DNA of 64,000 nt from Alphaproteobacteria bacterium (GCA_009908505.1 JAAAPD010000003.1:1-64000), one strand, 5' to 3'; numbered from the stretch's first letter, positions 9,103 to 18,887 are shown. Numbers and translations are program-made. The notes: generated by a model not told the origin, from the letters alone.

Positions 9103-10109
9103 TGCGGCCCATCGCGGTCAGCTGCGGCGAACCGGCCGGAATCGGCCCCGAAATCGCCGCCGCCGCCTGGACCGCCCTGCGCGACACGGTGCCGATCCTG
9201 TGGATCGGTGACCCGGCCCACCTGCCAGAGGGCACGCCCTGGCAGGCGGTTGAAACCGCGGCAGACGCCATGACAGCCGCCGCGACGGCCCTGCCCGTGC
9301 TGGCCCGCGACTTCGCGGCGCCGCGGCGCCCCGGCAGGCCGGACCCCGCCCATGCGCACCACGTGATCGCTGCCATCGAAGAGGCCGTGCGCCTGGTCGA
9401 GGCCGGGGATTGCGCGGCGCTCTGCACCGCGCCCATTCACAAGCAGGCGCTGATCGACGGCGCCGATTTCGCCTATCCCGGTCACACGGAATTCCTGGCC
9501 CATCTGGGCGGGGCCGACCGGGCGGTGATGATGCTGGCCTGCGATGCGCTCCGCGTGGTGCCCGCCACGATCCATATCCCGCTGGCCGAGGTGCCCCGGG
9601 CTCTGACCGCCCGCACCCTGACCGATACGCTCCTGATCACCCATGCCGCCCTGGTCCGCGATTTCGGCGTTCCCGCCCCCCGCCTTGCGGTGGCCGGGCT
9701 CAACCCCCACGCGGGCGAAGGCGGCAAGATCGGCCATGAAGAAATCGAGATGATCGCCCCGGTGCTGGACGCCCTGCGCGCCGAGGGGCTGAACATCGCC
9801 GGCCCGCTTTCGGCGGACACGATGTTCCATGCCGCCGCCCGCGCCAGCTATGACGCGGCGATCGCGATGTATCACGACCAGGCGCTGATCCCGATCAAGA
9901 CGCTGGCCTTCGACGAGGGTGTCAACGTGACCCTTGGGCTGCCGTTCATCCGCACCTCGCCCGATCACGGCACCGCCTTCGACATCGCCGGCACCGGTGT
10001 GGCCAACCCCGCCTCGATGATCGCAGCGCTTCGCATGGCGGCGCAGATGGCCGAGGCCCGGCACCGCCCGGCGGCGACGGACGAGGGCGACAAGGTGCCC
10101 CATGGATGA
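9102..10109 (+). CDS. pdxA: 4-hydroxythreonine-4-phosphate dehydrogenase
   Basis: A 335-residue NAD-dependent enzyme of the DXP-dependent pyridoxal phosphate pathway. It oxidises 4-phosphohydroxy-L-threonine, and the product is then condensed by PdxJ. The start [18 protein letters not shown] is the family N-terminus. Metal-site histidines are visible in [11 protein letters not shown] and [13 protein letters not shown], and the [14 protein letters not shown] signature is intact. The order surA-pdxA-rsmA is widely conserved in proteobacteria. It overlaps rsmA by eight bases. Confidence 0.95.
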   Translation: MRPIAVSCGEPAGIGPEIAAAAWTALRDTVPILWIGDPAHLPEGTPWQAVETAADAMTAAATALPVLARDFAAPRRPGRPDPAHAHHVIAAIEEAVRLVEAGDCAALCTAPIHKQALIDGADFAYPGHTEFLAHLGGADRAVMMLACDALRVVPATIHIPLAEVPRALTARTLTDTLLITHAALVRDFGVPAPRLAVAGLNPHAGEGGKIGHEEIEMIAPVLDALRAEGLNIAGPLSADTMFHAAARASYDAAIAMYHDQALIPIKTLAFDEGVNVTLGLPFIRTSPDHGTAFDIAGTGVANPASMIAALRMAAQMAEARHRPAATDEGDKVPHG

Positions 10110-10932
10110 CCTGCCCCCGCTGCGCGCGGTGATCGAGGCCCACGGATTGTCCGCCCGCAAGGCGCTGGGACAAAATTTTTTGCTGGACCTGAACCTGACC
10201 GCCAAGATCGCCCGCATGGCAGGGTCACTGGACGATCATGACGTGCTGGAGATCGGCCCGGGCCCCGGCGGCCTGACCCGGGGCTTGCTGACCGAAGGGG
10301 CGCGGCACGTGGTAGCCGTGGAAAAGGACGCCCGCTGCCTGCCCGCTCTGCAAGAGATCGCCGCCGCCTATCCTGGGCGGCTGGAGCTGCTCAATGCCGA
10401 CGCGCTGGACATCGACCCGGGCGCGCATCTGACCCCGCCCATCCGCATCGCGGCCAACCTGCCCTACAACGTGGGCACGGAATTGCTGGTGGGCTGGCTG
10501 ACGCCGCCGGACTGGCCCCCCTTCTGGGACAGCCTGACCCTGATGTTTCAAAAGGAAGTCGCGCAGCGGATCGTGGCCGCCCCCGGATCCAAGGCCTATG
10601 GCAGGCTGGCGATCCTGGCGCAGTGGCGGACCGATGCGGAAATCGTCATGGAATTGCCGCCCGAGGCCTTTTCACCGCCGCCCAAGGTTCATAGTGCCGT
10701 GGTGCACCTGACGGCCCTGCCCGCGCCGCGGTATCCCGCTGACCCGAAGACGCTGGAAACGGTCGTGGCCAAGGCGTTCAACCAGCGTCGCAAGATGCTG
10801 CGCGCGGCCCTCAAGGGCCTGTGCCCTGATATCGAGGATCGGCTGATCGCGGCCGGGATCGCCCCGACCGATCGGGCCGAACAAGTGGATCTTGAAAGGT
10901 TCTGTGCCCTGGCACGGGCGCTTGACGGCTAA
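10102..10932 (+). CDS. rsmA: 16S rRNA (adenine(1518)-N6/adenine(1519)-N6)-dimethyltransferase
   Basis: A 276-residue KsgA/RsmA methyltransferase that dimethylates two adjacent adenines in the 3' hairpin of 16S rRNA late in 30S assembly. Clear motifs are ALGQNFLLD (residues about 18-26), SAM motif [15 protein letters not shown] and catalytic motif IV NLPYNVG. The C-terminal [13 protein letters not shown] rRNA-binding stretch is present. The start overlaps the end of pdxA. It is the last gene of the run that begins at lptF and converges on the DUF4167 gene after 14 bases. Confidence 0.95.
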   Translation: MDDLPPLRAVIEAHGLSARKALGQNFLLDLNLTAKIARMAGSLDDHDVLEIGPGPGGLTRGLLTEGARHVVAVEKDARCLPALQEIAAAYPGRLELLNADALDIDPGAHLTPPIRIAANLPYNVGTELLVGWLTPPDWPPFWDSLTLMFQKEVAQRIVAAPGSKAYGRLAILAQWRTDAEIVMELPPEAFSPPPKVHSAVVHLTALPAPRYPADPKTLETVVAKAFNQRRKMLRAALKGLCPDIEDRLIAAGIAPTDRAEQVDLERFCALARALDG

Positions 10933-10946
10933 ACCGGAGCGCAGGC

Positions 10947-11504
10947 CTATTCGGCCGCTTCGGTTGCGCCGCCGTTCTTGTCGCCACCCTCTTCGCCGCC
11001 ACCGTTGCCGCCGCCATTGCCACCACCGTTGCCGCCGTCGGACTGATCCGCGGCCTTGGGTTTGCGCGGCTTGCGCTTGGGCTTTGGCTTGGGCGCGTTC
11101 TCGGGGGTTTCGACCAGGCTGGATCCTTCGCCGCCCTGGTCCGTGCTCCCCTCGTTGGCGGCCGCTTCCTGCGCCTTGAGCCGTTCGGCGCGTTCGCGGT
11201 CCCGCTCGGCCTGGCGTTCGCGGTTCTGGCGTTCCTGCTCTTCGCGCTTGGCCTCGACCTCGCGTTGGGCTTCGGCCAGCAGGCGCAGGTAGTGTTCGGC
11301 GTGCTGGGCGAAGTTCTCGGCATTCACGCGGTCACCGGACAGCACCGCGTCGCGATGCAGCTGCTGGTACTTGTCGATGATCTGTTGCGGCGTGCCACGC
11401 ACCTTGCCCTCGGGGCCCGAGCTGTCGAAGACCCGGTTGATGATATTGCCGCCCGAGGGCCGGTTGTTGCGGTTCTTCCGCGACCTGGATCGTGAGGATT
11501 TCAT
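10947..11504 (-). CDS. DUF4167 domain protein
   Basis: A 185-residue basic and repetitive protein. The first 70 residues (RSRSRKNRNNRPSGGNIINRVFDSSGPEGKVRG, then QIIDKYQQLHRDA and a histidine/arginine-rich helix) match DUF4167, an alphaproteobacterial family of unknown biochemical function. Residues about 75-110 are a long E/R/Q coiled coil, then a lysine-rich patch KPKPKRKPRKPK and a glycine/asparagine-rich low-complexity tail. The arginine-rich start and basic patch suggest RNA or DNA binding, which is inference. In many relatives it follows prmC-prfA, as it does here. Confidence 0.8.
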   Translation of the reverse strand: MKSSRSRSRKNRNNRPSGGNIINRVFDSSGPEGKVRGTPQQIIDKYQQLHRDAVLSGDRVNAENFAQHAEHYLRLLAEAQREVEAKREEQERQNRERQAERDRERAERLKAQEAAANEGSTDQGGEGSSLVETPENAPKPKPKRKPRKPKAADQSDGGNGGGNGGGNGGGEEGGDKNGGATEAAE

Positions 11505-11701
11505 GAACGTCTGGTTCCAGCTGTGTTTCTTGTCGCGGCCCGACCCCGCCTCATGCGGGGGTCTTTGGGTTCAATGGCCTGCGATGTTCTGGCTATGATC
11601 GAAGAGCGGGCGCACCCACATCCATCCGACACCCCTGACTAAGCATTGGGGGGCGGGGTCCGCAAGGGGATTCGGTTGAAAAGGACCCGAAATGCGGTAA
11701 T

Positions 11702-12478
11702 TCACCCCTTTGAGCGCGCCATTGTGCCGATCACGACACGGTCGCGACCGTCCAGGTCGAGGCGAATTTCGACCGCGGTCAGCCCCGCCGCCTGAAACAT
11801 CGCGGCCACTGCCGCCCCTTGCGTCGGGCCGATCTCGACCATCAGCCGCCCGCCGGGGGCCAGATGCGCGGGCGCGCCACCAGTCAGAACGCGATAGGCC
11901 GACAGCCCGTCGCCTTCATCCGTCAGGGCCATACGCGGCTCGTGGGACAGTTCCGGTTGCAGCGCCGCCATCTCGTCCGCCGCGATATAGGGCGGGTTCG
12001 ACACGATCAGGTCGAACCGGCCCGTGACCGCCCGCCACCAGTCCGAGGGGATCAGCGCCGCCCGGTCCCGCACCCCCAACCGTTCGGCATTGCGCCCGGC
12101 CACGGCCAGCGCCGCCTCGGACAGGTCAGTGCCCAGGCCTGCCGCCCCGTCCCGCGCCGCCAACAGGCTGAGAAGGATGCAGCCCGACCCGGTGCCAAGG
12201 TCCAGAACCCGCGAAAACGGGGCCTCCAGCGCCGCGGCCACCAGCGTTTCGGTCTCCGGGCGCGGGTCCAGCACATCCGCCGTTACCTCGAAACGGTGTT
12301 CCCAGAAATCGCGGTAGCCCAGGATATGCGACATCGGCTCGCCCGCCACGCGGCGCCCCACCAGCGCGGCCAAGTCGGCGCCGTGCTCTTCGGCGGCGCG
12401 CGCCAGCTTGCGCGCCTCGCGGGGGGGATCGGGGATGCCAGCCTGCGCCAGTCGCGCCGCGGCCTCGGCCCCTGTCAC
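11702..12478 (-). CDS. prmC: Peptide chain release factor N5-glutamine methyltransferase
   Basis: A 258-residue HemK/PrmC enzyme that methylates the glutamine of the release-factor GGQ motif using SAM. It has an N-terminal helical release-factor-binding domain, then SAM motif [17 protein letters not shown] (about residues 91-106) and the diagnostic catalytic tetrapeptide NPPY in [11 protein letters not shown]. Its start overlaps the prfA stop by four bases, so enzyme and substrate are translationally coupled, the usual arrangement. Confidence 0.95.
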   Translation of the reverse strand: MTGAEAAARLAQAGIPDPPREARKLARAAEEHGADLAALVGRRVAGEPMSHILGYRDFWEHRFEVTADVLDPRPETETLVAAALEAPFSRVLDLGTGSGCILLSLLAARDGAAGLGTDLSEAALAVAGRNAERLGVRDRAALIPSDWWRAVTGRFDLIVSNPPYIAADEMAALQPELSHEPRMALTDEGDGLSAYRVLTGGAPAHLAPGGRLMVEIGPTQGAAVAAMFQAAGLTAVEIRLDLDGRDRVVIGTMARSKG

Positions 12479-13530
12479 CCGCCCATCTCCGCCAACATGG
12501 TCGCCTGGGCGTCCTGGATCAGCGCGTCGATGATCTCGTCCAGGTCGCCCGCCATCACCTTGTCCAACGCATAGAGAGTCAGGTTGATCCGGTGGTCGGT
12601 CATGCGGCCCTGCGGAAAGTTGTAGGTGCGGATACGTTCGCTGCGATCGCCCGACCCCACCTGTGAGGCCCGCGCCTCGGATCGTTCGTCATGGGCCTTC
12701 TGGCGCTCTATGTCGAACAGCCGGGTCTTGAGCACCTGCATCGCGATCTCGCGGTTGCGGTGCTGGGATTTCTCGGACGAGGTCACGACCATGCCGGTGG
12801 GAATGTGGGTGATCCGCACTGCCGAATCGGTGGTGTTCACATGCTGCCCGCCCGATCCGGAGCTGCGCATCGTGTCGATGCGCAAGTCGTTGGGATCGAT
12901 GCGGATATCGACATCCTCGGCCTCTGGCAGGACGGCCACGGTGGCCGCCGAGGTATGGATGCGCCCGCCGCTTTCTGTCTCGGGCACGCGCTGCACTCGA
13001 TGCACGCCGCTTTCGAATTTCAGCCGGGCGAAGACGCTGTCGCCGCTGATCCGGGCAGTGACCTCCTTGATGCCGCCCAGTTCGGTCTGGGCCTCGTCCA
13101 GCACCTCGAATGTCCAGCCCCTGCCCTCGGCATAGCGCTGATACATGCGCAGAAGATCACCGGCGAAGAGCGCCGCCTCTTCCCCGCCCGTGCCGGGGCG
13201 GATCTCGATGATGGCGGGGCGGCTGTCGGCGGCATCGCGGGGCAGCAGCGCCAGTTTCACCGCCTGTTCCAGCTCGGGCAGTTTCTCGCGCAGCTCGGGC
13301 AGTTCGGCCTCGGCCAGTTCCGCCATCTCGGGATCATCGAGCATCGCCTCGGCGCCCTCGATCTCCTCGACAAGCGCCTGGTAGGCCCGCACGGTTTCGA
13401 CAACCGGACGCAGTTCGGCGTATTCGCGGCTGACCTTGGCGAAGTCGTCGCCGGACAACCCCTCGGCCATGCGGGCCTCGAGATATTCGAACCGGTCGGT
13501 GATCTGGTGCAAGCGGTCCTGTGGGATCAT
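12475..13530 (-). CDS. prfA: Peptide chain release factor 1
   Basis: A 351-residue class I release factor that terminates translation at UAA and UAG. The GGQ motif is in [16 protein letters not shown]. The stop-codon-reading loop is [11 protein letters not shown], giving P-E-T for the PxT tripeptide of RF1 (PAT in E. coli), which separates it from RF2 (SPF). It begins [10 protein letters not shown]. It is followed by prmC with a four-base overlap, and its start is 14 bases from the end of the DUF1499 gene. Confidence 0.97.
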   Translation of the reverse strand: MIPQDRLHQITDRFEYLEARMAEGLSGDDFAKVSREYAELRPVVETVRAYQALVEEIEGAEAMLDDPEMAELAEAELPELREKLPELEQAVKLALLPRDAADSRPAIIEIRPGTGGEEAALFAGDLLRMYQRYAEGRGWTFEVLDEAQTELGGIKEVTARISGDSVFARLKFESGVHRVQRVPETESGGRIHTSAATVAVLPEAEDVDIRIDPNDLRIDTMRSSGSGGQHVNTTDSAVRITHIPTGMVVTSSEKSQHRNREIAMQVLKTRLFDIERQKAHDERSEARASQVGSGDRSERIRTYNFPQGRMTDHRINLTLYALDKVMAGDLDEIIDALIQDAQATMLAEMGG

Positions 13531-13544
13531 GGCGCTGCTTTTGC

Positions 13545-14021
13545 CTATTCGCCGGGGGTTTGCAAGGCCCCCTCGGGCACGGCCTCCAGCCAGGCGCGCA
13601 CGCGGGCCGCGTTCACACCCAGGTCGGACTGGCCGAAGCGCAGCCGGGCATGGATCGTCAGGGTCGTGGCCCCCTTGGCCTGCGGGTCATCGCGGGTCAG
13701 GTAGATCGTGGTGTAATCGGGAAAGCCCCAAAGCGCGGACCGGGTGACAAAGGTGACGAATCCCGACTCGGCGCTGCCAGCCAAGACCTGCGTGCGTGGC
13801 GTGTTCTGCGCGGCCCCCGCCAGCGCCGCCATGACCGCGTCCGGATCGCCCGCGACGACCCGCCGGGCCTCGAATCCGCCGGCAAAGGGATAGTCGCCCG
13901 GCCCTTTGGGATCGGCGAAACGGTGCCAGCGGTCGGGGTCGCTGGGGGCAAGGCGCACATAGGCCGCCCCCATCACCACGGCCAGGATCAGCAGAACAAG
14001 AAGGGCAATCAGCCAGCGCAT
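13545..14021 (-). CDS. DUF1499 domain membrane-anchored protein
   Basis: A 158-residue protein with one N-terminal membrane segment (residues about 4-21, [19 protein letters not shown]), then a soluble domain. The pattern [22 protein letters not shown] followed by [17 protein letters not shown] fits DUF1499, a family without an established function. It lies between the ureohydrolase gene (three bases away) and prfA on the same strand, so it may be cotranscribed with either. Its function is unknown. Confidence 0.75.
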   Translation of the reverse strand: MRWLIALLVLLILAVVMGAAYVRLAPSDPDRWHRFADPKGPGDYPFAGGFEARRVVAGDPDAVMAALAGAAQNTPRTQVLAGSAESGFVTFVTRSALWGFPDYTTIYLTRDDPQAKGATTLTIHARLRFGQSDLGVNAARVRAWLEAVPEGALQTPGE

Positions 14022-14024
14022 GGA

Positions 14025-14966
14025 TCAACGATAGGACACGCCGGGCAGGATGCACAGCAGTTCGTAAAGAATATTGGCCCCGGTCAGCGCGGTATTGCCC
14101 GACGGATCATAGGGCGGCGAGACCTCGACAAGATCACAACCCACCACGTTGAGCCCGCGCAGCGCGCGGATCAGCTGCATCGCCTGCGGGGTGGTCAGCC
14201 CGCCGATCTCGGGCGTGCCGGTGCCGGGGGCGTAGGCCGGGTCCAGGCTGTCGATGTCATAGGTGACATAGCAGGGCTGGTCGCCGATTTGCGCGACGAT
14301 CTCCTGGCCCAGCCCGGTCAAGGATTGGTGCCACAGGTCCAGCGCGAGCCGCTGGTTGAAACCCCAGCCGGCGGCTTCGGTGAAATCCTCGGCCGAGTAG
14401 CCGGTGCCTCGAAGTCCGATTTGCCAGACTTTTTGGGGGTTTATAAGGCTTTCCTCATATGCTCGGCGAAACACGGTGCCATGGGTTTCACGCATCCCGA
14501 ACATCTCGTCATTCACATCCGCATGGGCATCGACATGGACCAGCGCGACGGGCCCGTGCTTGCGCGCCATCGCGCGCAGGATCGGCAGGGTCAGGGAATG
14601 GTCGCCGCCGATGGCCATGGGAATGACCGGGTGCTGCAGCAGGGTGTCGAAATGGGCCTGGATGATCTTGAGGCTGTCTGACAGGCTGAAGGTGTTGATC
14701 GGGATATCGCCCGTATCGGCGCAGTTCAGGCTGTCGAAGGGCGCGGCCCCGGTCTGGAGGTTATAGGGCCGGATCATCGCGCTTTCCTGCCGGACCTGTT
14801 TCGGCCCGAACCGCGTGCCCGAACGCCAGCTGGTGCCGATATCCATCGGGACGCCGACAAAGGCCACGTCCAGACCCGCCGCATCGGACTGTTCGGGCAG
14901 ACGCATGAAACTTTGCGGACCGGAAAAGCGCGCCAGGTCGTTGCCACTGATCGGTTGGTTGGGCAT
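14025..14966 (-). CDS. Ureohydrolase: guanidinobutyrase/agmatinase-like
   Basis: A 313-residue manganese ureohydrolase that removes urea from a guanidino compound. Metal-binding motifs are complete: GGDHSLTLP, HVDAHADVND and YDIDSLDPAYAPGTGTPE. The N-terminal half (GNDLARFSGPQSFMRLP, GVPMDIGTSWRSGTRFGP, IRPYNLQTGAAPFDSLN) resembles, from memory, Pseudomonas guanidinobutyrase (GbuA) more than E. coli agmatinase (SpeB). The substrate could therefore be 4-guanidinobutyrate or agmatine. The start at 14966 (MPNQPISGND) is preferred to an ATG five codons earlier. It follows the aminotransferase gene by 33 bases on the same strand. Confidence 0.88.
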   Translation of the reverse strand: MPNQPISGNDLARFSGPQSFMRLPEQSDAAGLDVAFVGVPMDIGTSWRSGTRFGPKQVRQESAMIRPYNLQTGAAPFDSLNCADTGDIPINTFSLSDSLKIIQAHFDTLLQHPVIPMAIGGDHSLTLPILRAMARKHGPVALVHVDAHADVNDEMFGMRETHGTVFRRAYEESLINPQKVWQIGLRGTGYSAEDFTEAAGWGFNQRLALDLWHQSLTGLGQEIVAQIGDQPCYVTYDIDSLDPAYAPGTGTPEIGGLTTPQAMQLIRALRGLNVVGCDLVEVSPPYDPSGNTALTGANILYELLCILPGVSYR

Positions 14967-14999
14967 GTCCCCTCTTTTCAACAGCTTGTGGCGTGATCC

Positions 15000-16376
15000 T
15001 TATCCGATCTTCACGCCCTCTCGGACGAGGCTATCCGTCACCTCGGCAATCGCCGCGCGCAGGGTTCCGGCGACGAAGCCGATTTGGTCCGGCGTGATGA
15101 CAAGCGGCGGCGACATGACGTTGAGCGATCCCATGGGCCGCACGATCAGGCCCCGCGCCTCGGCCGCGTCGGTGATCCGGCGGCCGATGTCGATGCCTTC
15201 GTCGAAATCCCGCCGGGTGGCCTTGTCGGCCACGTTCTCCACGCAGCCGATCAGGGTATGCCCTCGTACGTCGCCGACGATGGGCAGGTCTTCCAGCCCA
15301 TGCAGCGCGTCCTGGAACAGCGCGCCCATCTCGGCCGCATGGGCCAGTAGCCCCTCGTCCTCGATGATCTCGATATTCTTGAGCGCGGCGGCGCAGGCCA
15401 CCGGGTGCCCAGAATAGGTGAAGCCCGACGTATACCAGCGATCGCCGGACATGTCGCGCCAAAGATCATCAGAAAATATAATTGCGCCAATGGGTTGATA
15501 GCCAGAGCTCAATCCCTTGGCGCAGCAGATGATATCCGGCGTCACGCCGTAGACCGCCTCGGAGGCGAACCATTCGCCGCAGCGGCCGAACCCTGTCACC
15601 ACCTCGTCGGCGACGAAGAGGATGCCGTGATGCTGGCAGACCTCCCACATCCGTTTGAGATAGCCCGGCGGCGGCACCAGGACCCCGCCCGAGGCCTGGA
15701 TCGGCTCGGCGAAGAAGGCGGCGATCTTCTCGGCGCCGACCTCCTCGATCTTGGCCTCGAATTCGACGATCAGGCTGTCCTCGAACTCGGCGACGCTCAT
15801 CTCCTCGGGGCGGCGATAGACATAGGGCGCCTCGATGTGGTGGATCGTGTCACTTTTGTAGGTGAATTCCGGTGACCGGTCGCCGTCGCGCATGCCAAGG
15901 GACATCGAAACGAAGGTCGAGCCATGGTAGGAATGGCGGCGCGCGATCACATGGGTGCGTCCCTCGAAGCCCCGCGCCGCCTGGACGAATTGCACCATGC
16001 GATAGGCGCTGTCGATGGCGGTGGAGCCGCCCGTGGTGAAATGCACCCGGTTCAGCCCCTCGGGCGCGATCTGCGTCAGCTTGGCGGACAAAAGCGCCTG
16101 GGGATCATGGCTCTGATCGACGAAGGTATTGGCAAAGCCCAGACGTTCTGCCTGGTCCGCGATGGCCTGCGCCATTTCCTTGCGACCCAACCCGATATTG
16201 GTGCACCAAAGCCCCCCAACGGCATCGAGATAGCGCGTGCCATCCACGTCCCACAGGTCGCAGCCCTTGCCACGGGTGATGACCATGGGGCCGTCCCGTT
16301 CGAAACTGTCGAAATGGGTCCAGGGATGAAGGGCATGCGCCTTGTCGAGCGCGGCGAGGTCATTTTGCTGTGTCAT
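15000..16376 (-). CDS. Class III PLP-dependent aminotransferase
   Basis: A 458-residue omega-aminotransferase-type enzyme. The PLP lysine is K287 in ICCAKGLSSGYQPIGA; upstream is the aspartate of FVADEVVTGFGR that contacts the pyridine nitrogen. The start MTQQNDLAALDKAHALHPW and DVDGTRYLDAVGGLWCTNIG are typical of enzymes acting on putrescine, beta-alanine, taurine or similar omega-amines with pyruvate. The open frame continues to 16709 but the ATG at 16376 fits family length. Gaps of 31 and 33 bases to the amidohydrolase and ureohydrolase genes suggest one operon, pointing to an amine or guanidino substrate. The exact substrate cannot be read from sequence. Confidence 0.88.
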   Translation of the reverse strand: MTQQNDLAALDKAHALHPWTHFDSFERDGPMVITRGKGCDLWDVDGTRYLDAVGGLWCTNIGLGRKEMAQAIADQAERLGFANTFVDQSHDPQALLSAKLTQIAPEGLNRVHFTTGGSTAIDSAYRMVQFVQAARGFEGRTHVIARRHSYHGSTFVSMSLGMRDGDRSPEFTYKSDTIHHIEAPYVYRRPEEMSVAEFEDSLIVEFEAKIEEVGAEKIAAFFAEPIQASGGVLVPPPGYLKRMWEVCQHHGILFVADEVVTGFGRCGEWFASEAVYGVTPDIICCAKGLSSGYQPIGAIIFSDDLWRDMSGDRWYTSGFTYSGHPVACAAALKNIEIIEDEGLLAHAAEMGALFQDALHGLEDLPIVGDVRGHTLIGCVENVADKATRRDFDEGIDIGRRITDAAEARGLIVRPMGSLNVMSPPLVITPDQIGFVAGTLRAAIAEVTDSLVREGVKIG

Positions 16377-16407
16377 GGCGGCATCTGACGCCAGACCCGA
16401 CACGGCG

Positions 16408-17583
16408 TCAATCCCGCTCGGCCGGCAATGGCAGGGCCCGTTCCACCGCCCTTGCGAAAAAGCTGGCGCCGACAGGGGCCGCGCGATCGTCGAAATCATA
16501 TGCAGGGTGATGCACCATGGCTGTGTCGCCATTGCCCAGGAACAGGTAGGCGCCGGGCACTCTTTCGAGGAAGAACGCGAAATCCTCGGCCCCCATTTCC
16601 TTGACCCCGTCGCCCTGGACCGAATCCGGCCCGACGATTTCCTCGGCCACGGACACGGCGAAACCCGCCGCCTCGGGGTCGTTGATCGTGGGTGGATAGC
16701 CCTCGTCATAGTCCAATTGCGCTGTCACGCCGAAGCTGGCCGCCTGCCCCGCCACGATCTCCGCCATGCGGCGCTTGACCATGGCTTGAACCTCTTTGTC
16801 GAAGGTGCGCACGGTGCCGCCAAGGTAGGCCGTGGCGGGGATGACGTTGTCGGCGCTGCCGGCATGGACCATCGTCACCGACACCACCAGGTCATCGAGC
16901 GCGTAGTGATTGCGGCTGACGATGGTCGCCATGGCCTGACCGATGGACAGAGCCGCCGGGATCGGGTCCAGCGCTTCATGGGGATAGGCACCGTGGCCGC
17001 CCTTGCCGGATATATTGACGTGAAAGGTATCGACCGCGGCCATAACCGCGCCGCGCGTAGTGTAGAACTGGCCCAACGGCACGCCCGGCATGGTGTGCAG
17101 GGCATAGATTTCGCAGATGTCGAACCGGTCCAGCACGCCCTCTTGCACCATGAGCTCGGCACCGCCGCCGACCTCTTCGGCGGGCTGGAAGACCAGGGCG
17201 ACACGACCCGCGAAATTGCGCGTCTCGGCCAGGTAGCGCGCGGCCCCCAGCAGCATCGCCGTATGCCCGTCATGGCCGCAGGCATGCATCTTGCCGGGCC
17301 GTGTGCTGGCCCAGGCGGCGCCGCTCGCCTCTTCGATGGGCAACGCATCCATGTCGGCACGCAGGCCAACCGTCGGCCCCGCGCCCCGACCCTCGATGAT
17401 CGCCACGACACCGGACACCGCGATCCCCTCGTGGATTTCGTCGACCCCGAAGGTCTTGAGGCGCTCGACCACGAAGGCCGCCGTCTCGTGGCACTGCTGC
17501 CCGAGTTCGGGATGCCGATGGATATGACGCCGCCATGCGGCCATATCCTCGGCGAAGCCGGCGATGCGGTTGATGACGGGCAC
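16408..17583 (-). CDS. M20D-family amidohydrolase
   Basis: A 391-residue amidohydrolase of the hippurate hydrolase / N-acyl-amino-acid deacylase type that cleaves an acyl or aryl amide with a bimetal centre. Motifs seen are HRHPELGQQCHETAAFV, LRADMDALPIEE, MHACGHDGHTAML, the catalytic glutamates in QPAEEVGGGAELM and MGAEDFAFFL. I chose the GTG start at 17583 (MPVINRIAGF) because AGGA lies eight bases upstream and it matches family N-termini; the open frame extends to 17889 without support. It is first gene of the putative catabolic operon and is divergent from mazG. It may release the free amine used by the next gene, which is inference. Confidence 0.88.
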   Translation of the reverse strand: MPVINRIAGFAEDMAAWRRHIHRHPELGQQCHETAAFVVERLKTFGVDEIHEGIAVSGVVAIIEGRGAGPTVGLRADMDALPIEEASGAAWASTRPGKMHACGHDGHTAMLLGAARYLAETRNFAGRVALVFQPAEEVGGGAELMVQEGVLDRFDICEIYALHTMPGVPLGQFYTTRGAVMAAVDTFHVNISGKGGHGAYPHEALDPIPAALSIGQAMATIVSRNHYALDDLVVSVTMVHAGSADNVIPATAYLGGTVRTFDKEVQAMVKRRMAEIVAGQAASFGVTAQLDYDEGYPPTINDPEAAGFAVSVAEEIVGPDSVQGDGVKEMGAEDFAFFLERVPGAYLFLGNGDTAMVHHPAYDFDDRAAPVGASFFARAVERALPLPAERD

Positions 17584-17764
17584 GACGCTGTCCTTTGCAG
17601 ATTGTTTTTCTGCCTTGTTGTTGCTTACTCCGCCGTTCGGCCCGGCGAAAGGGGCCTGTCGGTTGGATCGAACAGGCTTGCGGCGAAAGGCACCTGATGC
17701 GCCACCCCCCCCTTGGCCCCCCGGTCCGGTCTGATAGGGTCCCGCCAACGAAGGGGGCATAAGC

Positions 17765-18583
17765 ATGAGCGACGACCTGATCCGCAGCACCGACTCCACC
17801 CGCCAGATGGATCGCCTGCTGGAGATCATGCGCCGGTTGCGCGACCCGAACACGGGCTGCCCCTGGGATATCGAACAGAGTTTCGACACGATCGCCCCCT
17901 ACACGATCGAGGAGGCCTACGAGGTGGCAGATGCCATCGCCCGCGCCGACATGGCCGACCTCAAGGGCGAGCTGGGCGATCTGCTGTTCCAGTCCGTCTT
18001 TCACGCGCAACTGGCCGAGGAGGCCGGGCATTTCTCCTTCGCCGACGTGGCCCGAACCATGTCCGACAAGATGGTGGCGCGGCATCCGCATGTCTTCGGC
18101 GCCGACAACCGCGAGAAATCCGCCGAACAACAGACCCGCGACTGGGAGGCGGTCAAGGCCGCGGAACGCGCCCGGCGCGGCGAGACCCGCACGCTCGACG
18201 GGGTGGCCATCGGCCTGCCCGCCCTGCTGCGGGCGCTGAAATTGCAAAAGCGCGCCGCGCGGGTCGGCTTCGACTGGCCCGAGGTGACCCAGGTGATCGA
18301 CAAGATCGCCGAGGAATCACGCGAACTGGCCCAGGCGCGCGACAGCCTTTCGCAAGACGAAGTCGAGGAGGAGATGGGCGATCTGCTATTCGTCATGGCC
18401 AACCTTGCCCGTCACCTGGATGTGGACCCAGAGGCCGCCCTGCGCCGCGCCAATGCCAAGTTCCAGCGCCGGTTCGAGGCCATCGAGGACGCGCTGGCCC
18501 GCAATGGCAAGACCCCGGGCGAAAGCACGCTGGACGAGATGGACGCGCTTTGGAATGCCGCGAAGCGCACGGAAAAGACCTGA
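17765..18583 (+). CDS. mazG: Nucleoside triphosphate pyrophosphohydrolase MazG
   Basis: A 272-residue all-alpha NTP pyrophosphatase that hydrolyses (d)NTPs to NMPs and pyrophosphate. Two MazG repeats are visible: CPWDIEQSFDTIAPYTIEEAYEVADAI with ELGDLLFQSVFHA (residues about 35-83), and a C-terminal copy EVTQVIDKIAEESRELAQA with EEEMGDLLFVMANLARHL. The EExxE and ELGD/EMGD metal motifs are intact. AAGGGGG precedes the ATG. No mazEF toxin pair lies next to it, so a house-cleaning role is more likely than a link to a toxin system. Confidence 0.93.
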   Translation: MSDDLIRSTDSTRQMDRLLEIMRRLRDPNTGCPWDIEQSFDTIAPYTIEEAYEVADAIARADMADLKGELGDLLFQSVFHAQLAEEAGHFSFADVARTMSDKMVARHPHVFGADNREKSAEQQTRDWEAVKAAERARRGETRTLDGVAIGLPALLRALKLQKRAARVGFDWPEVTQVIDKIAEESRELAQARDSLSQDEVEEEMGDLLFVMANLARHLDVDPEAALRRANAKFQRRFEAIEDALARNGKTPGESTLDEMDALWNAAKRTEKT

Positions 18584-18635
18584 CTGCGGCAGCTTGGCGC
18601 ATAGCGCCGCGCGCCGCCCTCTATATCTCGACTGT

Positions 18636-18887
18636 ATGAGCATCCTGACCCCAATTCCCCCCGCCCAGCCCTGGTATGCCAGGGCCTTCTATCGCCTGCC
18701 CGTCATCGGCTGGATGGCCCGTGACCTGGTGTTCGGCGACAAGGACAACATCTGGTATTTCCTGGTGATCGTGCTGACCGCCGTGATCCTGTCCGTGGCC
18801 GCCTGGGGCCTGCCCGCGCTGGTCGTGATCGCCCTGACCTATGTGCCGGTGCATATGGCGCTTATGGTGATCCTCGCCCGGCCCTGA
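18636..18887 (+). CDS. Small membrane protein, 83 aa, unknown
   Basis: A short open frame between mazG and the dehydrogenase gene, starting MSILTPIPPAQPWYARAFYRL. It has an amphipathic N-terminus and two hydrophobic stretches (about residues 40-60 and 62-80, WYFLVIVLTAVILSVAAWGL and ALVVIALTYVPVHMALMVIL) that could form a hairpin in the inner membrane. I do not recognise a family. Coding status is supported by hydrophobic patterning and orderly spacing to neighbours, not by a strong ribosome-binding site. Confidence 0.6.
   Translation: MSILTPIPPAQPWYARAFYRLPVIGWMARDLVFGDKDNIWYFLVIVLTAVILSVAAWGLPALVVIALTYVPVHMALMVILARP

Noticed and set aside
11541-11563. ACCCCGC/GCGGGGGT hairpin before the DUF4167 gene as a terminator
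   Set aside because: Pairing is interrupted by an extra G and there is no U-run in either orientation.
16377-16709. N-terminal extension of the aminotransferase frame
   Set aside because: It overlaps the amidohydrolase 3' end and would add 111 Arg/Pro/Ser-rich residues absent from the family.
17765-18583. MazG as part of a mazEF toxin system
   Set aside because: No mazE or mazF neighbour is present; the flanking genes are unrelated.
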